The position numbers and the translations under genes are program-made. A stretch of DNA of 64,000 bases, taken from positions 868,001-932,000 of the forward strand of contig CAWICN010000001.1 in the NCBI GenBank assembly GCA_963834725.1, read 5' to 3'. The DNA comes from PALSA-693 sp963834725 (GTDB lineage Bacteria > Actinomycetota > Acidimicrobiia > Acidimicrobiales > Palsa-688). The notes beneath the pieces were generated by a model, which was not told where the DNA came from, made no database searches, and was given only the letters and a program-made list of their open reading frames with translations. Position 1 is the first letter of the stretch. Every line of letters begins with the position of its first letter. Shown here one piece after another: positions 9,198 to 18,282 of the stretch.

Positions 9198-12100
9198 GCG
9201 AACCGAGGCGCCTCGGCAACCCCGGCCGGCGGTCGCTGATGTTCCCATGTCGGTGCAGGGTTTCGCTGACCGACTGCTCGCGGGCCCATCGCAGGATCTC
9301 CCGGCCGGCGTCGGCCGCGACGGGAATGTCATCCAACCAGCAGCCCGTATCGAGCATGGCCAGGCGGGTCGAATCGCCGACCTCTCCCAGGATCCGGACT
9401 TTGTCGACGTCGGGAGCCCGCCCGAGCACCTCCGCCTCGTTCACCATCTCGACGCTGACGCCCACCGCGGCCGCCGCGGCGCGGGCGCAGGCCAGCTCGG
9501 CGGCGCTGACGCCGCCCCCCCGGCACACTGCCACCCGCCGGAGCGGGCAGTAGCGGAAGGCGTTGGCCTTCGGCCCGGAGCGCAGTGGGATCCTCCGCGA
9601 CCTGCAGTACGGCCCAGGCCCGCCGGCAGGCGGCCAGGTAGTCCTCTGCGGACGCTGAGGCAGACGCCCCGGCCGTCCCCGCCGACGCAGACGCCCCCGC
9701 TGGCCCCGCCGAAAGGGCCGACGCCGGTGTCGCCGGTGCCGGCGCCGGCATCGCCCAGGATGCGACCGCCGGCCACCGCCCGAGGCTGGCCACGTAGTTG
9801 GGGCCGCCCGCTTTGGCGCCCGGCCCGACGACCGAGCGCTTCCAGCCCCCGAACGGCTGCCGGCGCACGATGGCGCCGGTGGTGCCCCGGTTCACGTACA
9901 GGTTTCCGGCGTGCACCCGGCTCCGCCACCGGTCGATCTCGCCGGGGTCGAGGGCATGCAGAGCCGGCGGTCAGGCCGTAGGCCGGTTGGTTTTGCCAGC
10001 GGATGGCCTCGTCCAGGTCGGCGGCCCGCATGATGCCGAGCACCGGGCCGAAGCACTCGGTCAGGTGGAACGGCGAGCCCGGCGCCACGCCGGCCTTGAC
10101 CCCCGGGGACCACAGGTAGCGGTGCTCGTCGAGTGGCGCCGGTCGCACCAGCCATCGCTCCCCTGGGCCGAGGCGGGTGAAGGCGTCGAGCAACGGATCC
10201 TGCGGAGGCCGGATGAGCGGGCCCATCGACGTGGCCAGATCCCAGGCCGGACCCACGACCAGGCTGCGGACGGCGTCGGCCAGGCGGCGGAGGAAGCGGG
10301 AGTCGTCGTAAACCGGCGCCTCCACGATGGCCAGGCTGGCCGCCGAGCACTTCTGGCCGGCGTGACCGAAAGCGGAGTGGACCAGGTCGGCGATGGCCTC
10401 GTCGAGGTCGGCGGTGGCGGTGATGACCATGGCGTTCTTGCCGCTGGTCTCGGCGTGCAGCGCCAGCCGCGGCCGCCAGTCCCAGAACATGCGGGCCGTC
10501 TCCCACGATCCCGTCAGTACCACCGCGTCGACCTCGGGGTGGGTGATCAGCCGCCGGCTGGCCTCGCCGTCGACGCAGGGCACGAACTGCAGCACGGTCC
10601 GGGGAACCCCGCCTTCCCAGAGCGCCTCGGCCAGCTCGGCCGCGGTGGCCACCGCTCTCCGGAGCCGGCTTCAAGATCACGGCGTTGCCGGCGGCCAGAG
10701 CGCCGAAGATGCCTCCCGCCGGGATGGACAGCGGGAAGTTCCACGGCGACGCGACCACGACCGTGCCGTGGGGCCGGAAGCCGGAATCGGCCTCGGGAAT
10801 GTGCGACGGCGTAGTAGGTCGGCGAAGTCGATCGCCTCCGAGACCTCCGGATCGCCCTCCCGCACGGTTTTGGCGGCGTCGACTGCCATCACCGCCAGGA
10901 GCTCGCCCCGCCGGCGGGCCAGGGCGTCGGCCGCACCTTCGAGGAGCCGGCGCCGCTCCGCCCGCAGCCGTGGCCGCCCACTCGGCCCCCGCGGTCCGGG
11001 CGGCCGCCACCGCCTCCTCCACCAGGGCCAGGTCGGCCGGCAGCCAGCGGTAGGCCACCTCGCCGCCCGTGCTCGGGTCCACCCCGATTTCGGTCGGCGC
11101 ACCGTCAACAGACCAGCCGCCCACCACGGGCCGGTAGTCGGGCAGGCCGGACTTCCGGACGGCTTCCAGGTGCCCGGTGATCCACTCGCGGTTGGCGGCG
11201 ATGGAGAAATCGGTGTCGGGCTCGTTGACGAACTCAGGGCCGGCCGCGGCCCGGCCCGTGGTGGTTGTCCGGTTCTGGATGCGCCGGGTGGGCACGGCCG
11301 GCCGGTGGCGAATCGCTACCGCGGTGCGAAACCGTTCCGCTTCCGCCTGCCAGGAGGGCGAGCCGACCTGGAGGGAAAAGGAGTGGGTGAGGAAGTTGTC
11401 GGGCCCGCTGTTCTCGTCGAGCCGGCGCACCAGGTAGGCGATGGCGGCTTCGATGTCGCCGCGGGCCACGATGGGGGCGTACAGGAGCAGGCCGCCCAAG
11501 CGACTGGCGACTACCTCGGCCAGCGCCGGGGCCATGCCCTCGAGCATCTCGATCTCGAGCCGGTGGCGGACTCTTCAGGGCCTCGGCCGCGGTGACGGCC
11601 CATGCCACCTCGAACACGTTGTGGCTGGCGACGCCGACGACGCACGGCCCCGTCGTTGGCGGGGTCGAGCAGCACGTCGAGCATGCGCTTGTAGTTGGCG
11701 TCCGTCTCCTCCTTGGTGGGGAAAGGTGCGGCGGGCCAACCGTGCAGTTCGGCGTCGACCCGTTCCATCGCCAGATTGGCCCCTTTTACCAAACGGACCT
11801 TCACCCAGGCGCCCGCCGCGATCGCGACGCCGCCGAGCCCAGTCGCACAGCTCCTCCAGGGCCGGCAGCGAGTCGGGCAGGTAGGCCTGCAGCACGATTC
11901 CCGCTGAGGCGCCGGCGTAGGCGTCGCTCGTCGAGCACCCGTCGGAACACCGCCAGCGTCAGCTCCAGGTCCCGGTACTCCTCCATGTCGAGGTTGACGA
12001 ACTTGGGCGGGCGGTAGCGCGTTGGCGGCGTCGTACAGCCGCCGGAGCCGGGCGGCGATGCGCTCGACCTCCCGCTCGAAGCGCAGCACGTCGAGCTGCG

Positions 12101-12800
12101 AGCAGATCGAGGAGATCTTGACCGAGACGTAGTCGACCGCCGGTTGGGCCAGCACGTCGAGAACCCGCTGCAGGCGCTGCTCGGCCTCGTCCTCGCCGAG
12201 GATGGCCTCGCCGAGGACGTTGACGTTGAGGCGGATGCCCTGCCGGCGCCGATGCTCGGCGTGGCGGGCCAGGCGCCATGGGGCGGCGGGGAGGATGACC
12301 CCGGCCATCTCGGCGCGCACCCGCTGGCGGGCCGCGGGCACCACCAGGCGGGGCAGCCGGGGCCCGAGCCGGCCACCGGCACGCAAAGCCGCAGCGTCGA
12401 CCCGGCCCAATGCGGCGGCCTTCGGCCGGTCGCCCACCAGACCGGCCAGCACCGCCGCGGCCCGGGCCGGCGGCCGGATCCGCAGCACCTCGTCGGTCAG
12501 GGCCAGCACCAGGTCGAGTCCGCCCGGGCTGGCCAGCATCCGCCCGACGCGGGCCGCCCGGGCCCGCTCGAACAGTCCCCGGTGGGCCGACGCTCTTTCC
12601 CACAGCTCGGAAGCCAGCGCCTCGGCGGCGAGAAGGTGCGGCCCGTCGCCGGCGGTCGGGCCGACGCCTGTCGGGTCGGCGCCAGTGGTCGGGCCGGCTG
12701 CCGGGTCGGCGCCAGTGGTCGGGCCGGCTGCCGGGTCGGCGCCAGTGGTCGGGCCGCCTCTTCGGCCGCCTGTCGGGCCGGCGCCGGCCTCATCGTTCAC
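9184..12800 (-). CDS. putA: Bifunctional proline dehydrogenase / pyrroline-5-carboxylate dehydrogenase (about ten frameshifts)
   Basis: Oxidises proline to glutamate in two steps. The N-terminal half shows the proline dehydrogenase barrel: GIRLNVNVLGEAILGEDEA, VDYVSVKISSICSQLDVL, LQAYLPDSLPALEEL, WVKVRLVKGANLAMER. The C-terminal half is an aldehyde dehydrogenase: TVVVASPWNFPLSIPAGG, AGNAVILKPAPE, VVLTGSWETARMF, AETSGKNAMVI with the base Glu, GHAGQKCSAASLAIV with the nucleophile Cys, and a C-terminal QPFGGWKRS. The frame changes about ten times (for example near 12020, 11930, 11640, 10810, 10665, 9955, 9560), yet every block is present in order over about 1,205 codons. An N-terminal 10-residue repeat precedes the catalytic part. 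The GTG start overlaps the thioesterase stop. Confidence 0.85.
12672..12755. repeat. 30-bp tandem repeat in the putA N-terminus
   Basis: Nearly three copies of a 30-bp unit beginning CGGGTCGGCGCCAGTGGTCG. The period is divisible by three and the units encode GADPAAGPTT on the minus strand, in a low-complexity leader ahead of the proline dehydrogenase domain. Confidence 0.88.
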
Positions 12801-13213
12801 GTCGGCTCGGCGGCGAGCCCGAGGGCGGCTCGGATGGCGGCGGGCATCGGCCGCTTGCCCGAGCCGTCGGTCGCCACCACCACGTAGACCGTTCGGCCCG
12901 TCGCCACCACCGAATCCCTCGTTCGCACTTCGAAATCCAGGCTAAACGAGGTTCTCCCCGTCTCGGCCAGGCGGACCTCGACCTCGGCCTTATCCGGCCA
13001 CCGCAACGACGCCCGCCAGTCGATCTCGGTGTGCACCAGCTGGACGTCGTACCCCGACGCCAGCATGTCGGGATAGGGCAGGCCGCCGTCGGCCAGGAAC
13101 CGCGCCATGGCCTCGTCGAAGTACCCGAGGTACCACATGTTGAAGACCACGCCCTGCTGATCGACCTCCAGGTAGCGGACCTGGTGGTGATAAATCGTCG
13201 TCCGGCTTGTCAT
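12797..13213 (-). CDS. Acyl-CoA thioesterase, 4-hydroxybenzoyl-CoA thioesterase (hot-dog) family
   Basis: The 138-residue product has the 4HBT pattern RYLEVDQQGVVFNMWYLGYF, where Asp18 is the expected catalytic residue and the following helix carries YFDEAMARFL. A strand-rich C-terminus follows (SFSLDFEVRTRDSVVATGR). It hydrolyses a CoA thioester; the substrate is unknown. The ATG at 13213 follows the stop of the shortened acyl-CoA synthetase immediately, and its own stop overlaps the putA GTG, so synthetase, thioesterase and putA look like one transcript. Confidence 0.87.
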   Translation of the reverse strand: MTSRTTIYHHQVRYLEVDQQGVVFNMWYLGYFDEAMARFLADGGLPYPDMLASGYDVQLVHTEIDWRASLRWPDKAEVEVRLAETGRTSFSLDFEVRTRDSVVATGRTVYVVVATDGSGKRPMPAAIRAALGLAAEPT

Positions 13214-13215
13214 AT

Positions 13216-13785
13216 TCAGCCGACCTGGCGTGCCGCGCCCTCCCAGTACGGAGCTCGCAACTCCCGTTTCAACAGCTTGCCGGACGGGCTGCGCGGCAAG
13301 GTCGAGGCGAAGTCCACCGTCTTCGGGCATTTGTAGCCGGCGAGCTGGTCGTGGCAGGAGGCGATCAGGACCTCGGGGCTCGGGGGCGGCGACCCGGGCT
13401 CGACCACCACGATGGATTTCACCGCTTCGCCCCGGCGCTCCTCGGGCACGCCGATCACGCCGGCTCGGGCGTCGCCCAGGATTTGCAGAATCTCCGGGGG
13501 AGCCAACCGCCAATTGACGTTGACGACCACTGCGTTGAGCAGGGCGGCCCCGAAGACGACCTCGAGGGTCTCGATGCCGTTGTGGTCGATCAGTGCAATG
13601 CGGTCCTGGGGTTGGGCGCCGCTGGCCAGCGAGGCCCCGACCACCTCCTCGGCCCGGCGGTAGAAGGCCGAGAAGGTGACGGTCCGCCCGCCCGCGGTCA
13701 GGGCCGGACAGACGCCCTGCTCCCGGGCATGCACCCGGGCGATGTCGGCGATGCACCGGACGCGGGCGGTTGCAGTCGTGGTCAT
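13216..13785 (-). CDS. Acyl-CoA synthetase-like protein lacking its central domain
   Basis: The first ~105 residues match the start of AMP-forming acyl-CoA ligases (ADIARVHAREQG, VTFSAFYRRAEEV, RIALIDHNGIETLEVVFGA, AVVVNVNWRLAPPEI). Residues from about 112 on match the C-terminal domain (GVIGVPEERRGEAVKSIVVV, LAGYKCPKTVDFA, LPRSPSGKLLKREL with the A10 lysine). The roughly 300 residues between, with the P-loop STG-TG-PKG and the adenylate-binding motifs, are absent and the join is in frame (GDARA/GVIGV). As written it cannot adenylate. It may be a genuine deletion or a collapsed assembly. It lies just upstream of the thioesterase. Confidence 0.75.
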   Translation of the reverse strand: MTTTATARVRCIADIARVHAREQGVCPALTAGGRTVTFSAFYRRAEEVVGASLASGAQPQDRIALIDHNGIETLEVVFGAALLNAVVVNVNWRLAPPEILQILGDARAGVIGVPEERRGEAVKSIVVVEPGSPPPSPEVLIASCHDQLAGYKCPKTVDFASTLPRSPSGKLLKRELRAPYWEGAARQVG

Positions 13786-13893
13786 TGGCGCACCGTATTC
13801 CTCTCGCGGTCCCCCAGCAATGACGGCGCGGCTGGTAGCACTGCTAGCGTCGCCCGAACGACCAGGGAGTCCCCAGGATGTCGATCGCCCAAC

Positions 13894-15288
13894 GTGACGC
13901 CGGCGCCCAATGTGACGCCGGAGCCGGCTGAAGGTTCACCCGTGGTCTCGCCGGCGAACGGTGGCCCCGCAGCGGCCGCGTCAAGGAGCCTGGCCCTGCT
14001 GTCGACGGTCAGCCGCATCCTGGACCCCGTCGTCGACGACTTTGACGGCGCAGCCGAGGCAGTGGCCAACGCGTGTGTCCCCGCGTTCGCCGACCTGTGC
14101 GCCCTCGAGGTGACCAGCCCTGAAGTGACCGGCCCTGAAGTGACCGGCCCTGAAGTGACCGGCCCTGAAGTGACCGGCCCTGAAGTGACCGGCCCTGAAA
14201 TGACTGGCCCTGATCGGGAGGTCCGCACTGTCGCCTGCTGTGCTTCCCCCGGCGGCGGCCTGCACCTGCCGGAGCAATGGTCCGAGATCGTCCGGGCTGT
14301 CGCGGGCCAGGACCAGCACCTGATCGCCGCCGGCGGTGCCGCCGAGCCGCCGGCGGTCGCCGCGGTGCGCGAGCGCCTCGGCGCCGGGTCGTTGCTCGTG
14401 GTGCCGATACGTGCGGGTGGTAGGACCCTGGGGTGTTTGGTGGCGGCAACCGGAAGGCACCGCCCGGGCTTTGTCGAGTCGGACCTTCAGGTCGGGGGAG
14501 AGCTCGGCAGCCGGCTCGGGGCGACCATACAGCGGGTCCTCCTGTACCGGCAGCTCCAGGCCTCAGCCCGCGAGCACAGCCAGACGGCGCATGATTTCAA
14601 CAACCTGCTGACGCTGATCCTCGGGTACAGCGAGCTGCTGAGCGGCGGGATCAGCGACCCCCAGCTTCGATCGCTCGCCGGCGAGATCGAGATCTCGGCC
14701 CGTCGGGCAGCGGTGCTGATCCAGGAGATGCTCGACGCCGCCGGCCGCGACGGCGCCGCCCTCATGACCGGCCCCGCCCGCCACCAGCTCGGTGGCCGCC
14801 TGGCCGGGACCGACCCGGATGCTGCCGTCATCGATTCGCGGGACGTCCAGGTCGTCGACGCGGCCAGCCTCCCGGCCGCTGACGTGGACGCGTGGCCGCC
14901 CGAGCGCACCATGGTGGGCCGGATCCTATTTGTCGAGGACGACCCCGCCCTGCGGCATGCCGGTCAGGAGTCCCTGGCGACGGTCGGCCTGGACGTGGTG
15001 GCGGCCGACTCCGCCGAGATCGCGATCTCCATCCTGGCCGGGGACGCCTCTTACGACGCTCTGGTCACCGACATCGCGCTCCCGGGTCTGAGCGGCGTGC
15101 AACTGGCCCGGGCCGTGCGCCCGACCCATCCCGGCCTCAAGGTGCTCTACGTCACGGGCTACTCGGGAGCGCCGGACCGGGACCACACCCCCGCTCCCGG
15201 CGAGCCGGTCCTGCGCAAGCCCTACCGGCCGGACAGTCTCCGGCTGCGAGTGGCCGAGCTCTTGGCGCCAACCGAGACCGCCGGCTAG
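13894..15288 (+). CDS. GAF-HisKA-receiver protein without a kinase catalytic domain
   Basis: 464 residues. A GAF-like sensor region (LALLSTVSRILDPVVDDFDGA to LVVPIRAGGRTLGCLVAA) is split by a seven-unit pentapeptide repeat after ADLCALEV. Then comes a phosphoacceptor helix with AHDFNNLLTLILGYSELL, and a short helix pair. Where the ATP-binding HATPase domain should follow there are only about 50 residues of linker, then a full receiver domain (GRILFVEDDPALR, DALVTDIALPG with the phospho-Asp, LYVTGYSG, LRKPYRP). Hybrid kinases of this kind normally have N, G1 and G2 boxes; none are seen. The start is uncertain: GTG 13894, with GTG 13912 and 13942 possible. Confidence 0.72.
   Translation: MTPAPNVTPEPAEGSPVVSPANGGPAAAASRSLALLSTVSRILDPVVDDFDGAAEAVANACVPAFADLCALEVTSPEVTGPEVTGPEVTGPEVTGPEVTGPEMTGPDREVRTVACCASPGGGLHLPEQWSEIVRAVAGQDQHLIAAGGAAEPPAVAAVRERLGAGSLLVVPIRAGGRTLGCLVAATGRHRPGFVESDLQVGGELGSRLGATIQRVLLYRQLQASAREHSQTAHDFNNLLTLILGYSELLSGGISDPQLRSLAGEIEISARRAAVLIQEMLDAAGRDGAALMTGPARHQLGGRLAGTDPDAAVIDSRDVQVVDAASLPAADVDAWPPERTMVGRILFVEDDPALRHAGQESLATVGLDVVAADSAEIAISILAGDASYDALVTDIALPGLSGVQLARAVRPTHPGLKVLYVTGYSGAPDRDHTPAPGEPVLRKPYRPDSLRLRVAELLAPTETAG
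14107..14211. repeat. 15-bp tandem repeat, seven units, inside the GAF region
   Basis: Seven 15-bp units, consensus GAAGTGACCGGCCCT, encoding EVTGP on the plus strand. The five central units are identical and the outer two differ at two bases each. It interrupts a GAF-like domain between ALEV and REVRTVACC, probably in a surface loop. Confidence 0.92.
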
Positions 15289-15307
15289 TGGTCCACCAGG
15301 AACCGGT

Positions 15308-16015
15308 TCACGGCTCGTAGCGGTAACCCACGCCCCGAACTGTGGTGATCCATTTCGGGTGCTCCGGATCCTTCTCCACCTTGTGGCGAACCCGCCGCAC
15401 ATGCTCGGTCACGGTCGCCTCGTCCTGCCAGTCGGAACGCGACGACCACACATGCTCGAGTAGCTGGCCCCGGCTGAACACCTGCCGGGGTGAGCTCACG
15501 AGGAACGCCAGAAGATCGAACTCCTTCGCGGTCAGCTCCACCGGGGTCCCGTCGACGGTGACCTCCCGGGTGCGTTCGTCGAGATGGAGGCCACCTCGGA
15601 CGGCCAAGGCGGGGGTCGGTCGGGCGGATCTGGCCCGCTCCACCCGGCGCATGACTGATTCCACCCGGGCGACCAGCTCGACCGGGGAGAAGGGTTTCGG
15701 CAGGAAATCGTCAGCGCCGAGCCGCAGCCCGAGAACCCGGTCGGCGGTATCACCTTTACCACTGATGAGGATCACGGGAAGCTCGCCCAGCTCGCGGATC
15801 TGGGAGAGCACCATCCGGCCGTCGTCGGCTCCGAGGGAAATGTCGAGGACCACGAGGTCGGTCGACTGTGCCTTGACCTCGGCGATGGCAGTCTGGGCGT
15901 CGGCGGCGACCGTGACCGGGTAGCCCTCGCCCTCGAGAACGAGGACCAGAAGAGCCGCCAGCTGCTTGTCATCGTCGACGACCAAGATCCACGCGTCTCG
16001 CCGAGGCACCACCAT
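15308..16015 (-). CDS. OmpR/PhoB-type response regulator
   Basis: 235 residues with both domains complete. The receiver has VVDDDKQL (acidic pocket), LVVLDISLGADDG with the phospho-Asp, VILISGKGD and FLPKPFSPVEL with the conserved Lys. The winged-helix DNA-binding domain has LTAKEFDLLAFLVSSPRQVFSRGQLLEHVW and TVTEHVRRVRHKVE, ending VRGVGYRYEP. No partner kinase is adjacent; the GAF/REC protein converging at 15288 is not an obvious donor because it lacks an ATPase domain. The upstream gap carries spaced heptamers that could be its own binding site. Confidence 0.92.
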   Translation of the reverse strand: MVVPRRDAWILVVDDDKQLAALLVLVLEGEGYPVTVAADAQTAIAEVKAQSTDLVVLDISLGADDGRMVLSQIRELGELPVILISGKGDTADRVLGLRLGADDFLPKPFSPVELVARVESVMRRVERARSARPTPALAVRGGLHLDERTREVTVDGTPVELTAKEFDLLAFLVSSPRQVFSRGQLLEHVWSSRSDWQDEATVTEHVRRVRHKVEKDPEHPKWITTVRGVGYRYEP

Positions 16016-16038
16016 GACCGAGCCAGACTAGCCCCGAG

Positions 16039-16056
16039 TTGTGATTCTGTTGTGAT
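16039..16056. promoter_or_regulatory. Candidate response-regulator site: two TTGTGAT heptamers 11 bp apart
   Basis: TTGTGAT occurs at 16039-16045 and again at 16050-16056. A direct repeat with an 11-bp period on one face of the helix is the classic OmpR/PhoB arrangement. It lies 24 bases upstream of the regulator's start, in the 302-bp gap it shares with the divergent pilus operon. A second element, TGTGAC-N8-GTCACA (16071-16090), is a perfect inverted repeat. The rest of 16016-16317 shows no gene. Confidence 0.45.
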
Positions 16057-16317
16057 ACCAGAGGGTTCGATGTGACCGGAACCCGTCACACTCCCGAGGA
16101 TGCGACGGATGGAGCCTGGGGAGGCGAACCCCGGATCGCCGGAGTGGGATGAGGGCCCCATCGACGCGGGGTTCTGCGGGCGACGCGGGCTCGAGAACCC
16201 GCCTACCATTATCGGGATGAGCAGCGGCGGAAGAGGCGGACGACAGGACCGGATTCCCCTTCTGTCCTTGGCCGCGGCCTCACGGTCCCTGAAGCGGGTC
16301 GGAGAGGACCGCCGCTG

Positions 16318-18264
16318 ATGGCCCCCCGACGCTTCGGAAAGGGCGATCCGGCTCGTTCGGATACCGACGAGCAAGCTCCGGCGACCACTGGAGCCGCTCC
16401 CACGCCGCCCGAATCCGGGCGTAACGGATCGCCAGGCCGGTACGGGGGGCGGCACTTCCCAGCTGCCCCGAACGGGACCGATGCGCCCGATCGCGGCGGA
16501 CGGCGAACCTGGTTGGGGCGGCGTCCCGGTGGAAACGGGGCGGGGGCGGCCGAGGTCGATGGCCCCAGCTCGGGAGCCCCCGAACGGGCGCTGCCGGGCC
16601 CGCTCTTCGGCGACCTGTTGCTCCAGCGGCAGCTCGTCACCCAGGAGCAGCTGGATCAGGCCCTGGCCGGGCAACCAAGATCGGGGGTGAGCGTCGGCGA
16701 ACTCCTCGTGCGCATGGGGGTGCTCGAAGACCATCAGGTGACCGCCGTGATGGCCGAGCAGTTCGGAATCGAGGTCGGCGACCTGAGCCGCCAGACGCCG
16801 GACCCGCAGCTGGCCAGCCGCCTCAGCGAGGTCGTGGCTCGCAAGTACCTGGCGTTGCCGCTCCGCGAGGTCGACGGCGTCGTCGATGTCGTGGTCGGCG
16901 CTCCTCAGCCGGGGATGGAAGCCGAGCTCCGGCGGGCGCTGGGCAGTGCCATTCAGCTGTACGCGGTGCCGGCCAGCAGTGCGCGTCAGGCGATCGACCG
17001 GGCCTACCGGGCCCTCGCCGATGTCGACCGTATGGTCAAGGCGTTCACGGCTACCGACGCGCCCCGGCTGGCGGGGGCCACCCGCGAGGAGACCGTCGCC
17101 GCCGACTCGCCCGTCGCCAAAGTGGTCACCATGCTGGTCACCGCGGCGCTACGGGACCGCGCCTCTGACGTCCACCTCGAGCCGACTGACGGTGAGCTGC
17201 GGGTCAGGTTCCGGATCGACGGAGCCCTCCACGATGTGCGCACCCTGCCTCTTAGCATGGCCGGCGCACTCGTCAGCCGGGTCAAGATCCTCGCCGACAT
17301 GAATATCGTCGAGCGGCGGAAGCCCCAGGACGGCCAGTTCGCGACCGAGGTCGACGGCCGTGGTATCGACATCCGGGTCTCGACGATGGCGACCGTGTTC
17401 GGGGAGAAATGCGTCATGCGAATCCTGGACAAGAGCCGGTCGCTGTACAAGTTGGGCCAGCTCGGGATGCCCCGGGACACCCAGATGCAGTACGACCGCA
17501 TGGTCCGCTCCCTCTTCGGCATGGTGCTCTGCGCCGGACCGACCGGAAGCGGCAAGACCACCACCCTGTATGCCACCCTCAATGAGATAGACGAGCGGTC
17601 CCGCAACATCGTCACCATTGAGGATCCCGTCGAGTACGTGTTTCCCTCGATCAACCAGATCCAGACCAACGAGGTGGCCGGGATCACCTTCGCCGAGGGC
17701 CTCCGGGCCATCCTGCGTCAGGACCCTGACGTGATCCTCGTCGGCGAGATCCGTGACATCGACACCGCGAGAACCGCCGTGCAGGCTGCGCTCACGGGCC
17801 ACTTCGTGCTGTCCTCGATGCACGCCACCGACGCGGTGGCAGCGCTCCACCGCTTCCTCGACATGGGCATCGAGGCCTTCCTGGTGGCGTCCTCGATGCT
17901 CGGCGTCGTCAGCCAGCGCCTCGTACGCCGCATCTGCCATTCCTGCGCGGCCCCGTATCAACCCACGCCTGAAGAGCTGGCTTTCTACGAAGCGTCCGGT
18001 GGATCCGGCAAAACCTCCTTCGTGCGGGGTACCGGCTGCAACCTGTGCGCAGAAACCGGTTACCTGGACCGGATCGGGGTCTACGAGTTCCTGCGTATGA
18101 CGCCCGAGATCCGCCGCCTCCTCGTAGGCTGGGCGACCCAGGACGAGCTGCGCCGGGTGGCGATCAATCAGGGTATGCGCACCCTGCGAACAGAGGGCCT
18201 GGCCCTGGTGGATCAGAACGTCACGACCATCTCGGAAGTCATCCGAAGCATCTACGCCCTGTGA
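16318..18264 (+). CDS. pilB: Type IV pilus assembly ATPase PilB (GspE/PulE family)
   Basis: The 648-residue hexameric motor powers pilus extension. After a ~90-residue charged, low-complexity leader comes the MshEN-type N-domain (LFGDLLLQRQLVTQEQLDQAL, MAEQFGIEVGDL), then the ATPase core: SDVHLEPTDGELRVRFRIDG, Walker A CAGPTGSGKTTTLYATL (about 405), IVTIEDPVEYVF (Asp box), Walker B DPDVILVGEIRD and the His box HFVLSSMHATDA. Two Cys pairs (CHSC near 539, CNLC near 575) form the zinc site seen in PilB/GspE. It heads the pilus operon, 18 bases before pilC. Confidence 0.94.
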   Translation: MAPRRFGKGDPARSDTDEQAPATTGAAPTPPESGRNGSPGRYGGRHFPAAPNGTDAPDRGGRRTWLGRRPGGNGAGAAEVDGPSSGAPERALPGPLFGDLLLQRQLVTQEQLDQALAGQPRSGVSVGELLVRMGVLEDHQVTAVMAEQFGIEVGDLSRQTPDPQLASRLSEVVARKYLALPLREVDGVVDVVVGAPQPGMEAELRRALGSAIQLYAVPASSARQAIDRAYRALADVDRMVKAFTATDAPRLAGATREETVAADSPVAKVVTMLVTAALRDRASDVHLEPTDGELRVRFRIDGALHDVRTLPLSMAGALVSRVKILADMNIVERRKPQDGQFATEVDGRGIDIRVSTMATVFGEKCVMRILDKSRSLYKLGQLGMPRDTQMQYDRMVRSLFGMVLCAGPTGSGKTTTLYATLNEIDERSRNIVTIEDPVEYVFPSINQIQTNEVAGITFAEGLRAILRQDPDVILVGEIRDIDTARTAVQAALTGHFVLSSMHATDAVAALHRFLDMGIEAFLVASSMLGVVSQRLVRRICHSCAAPYQPTPEELAFYEASGGSGKTSFVRGTGCNLCAETGYLDRIGVYEFLRMTPEIRRLLVGWATQDELRRVAINQGMRTLRTEGLALVDQNVTTISEVIRSIYAL

Positions 18265-18282
18265 CCTGCAGGTAGGAGTTCA

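Noticed and set aside
16071..16090. CRP-type site reading of TGTGAC-N8-GTCACA
   Set aside because: The spacing between TGTGA and TCACA is 10, not 6, so it does not fit a CRP/FNR operator; kept only as an inverted repeat.
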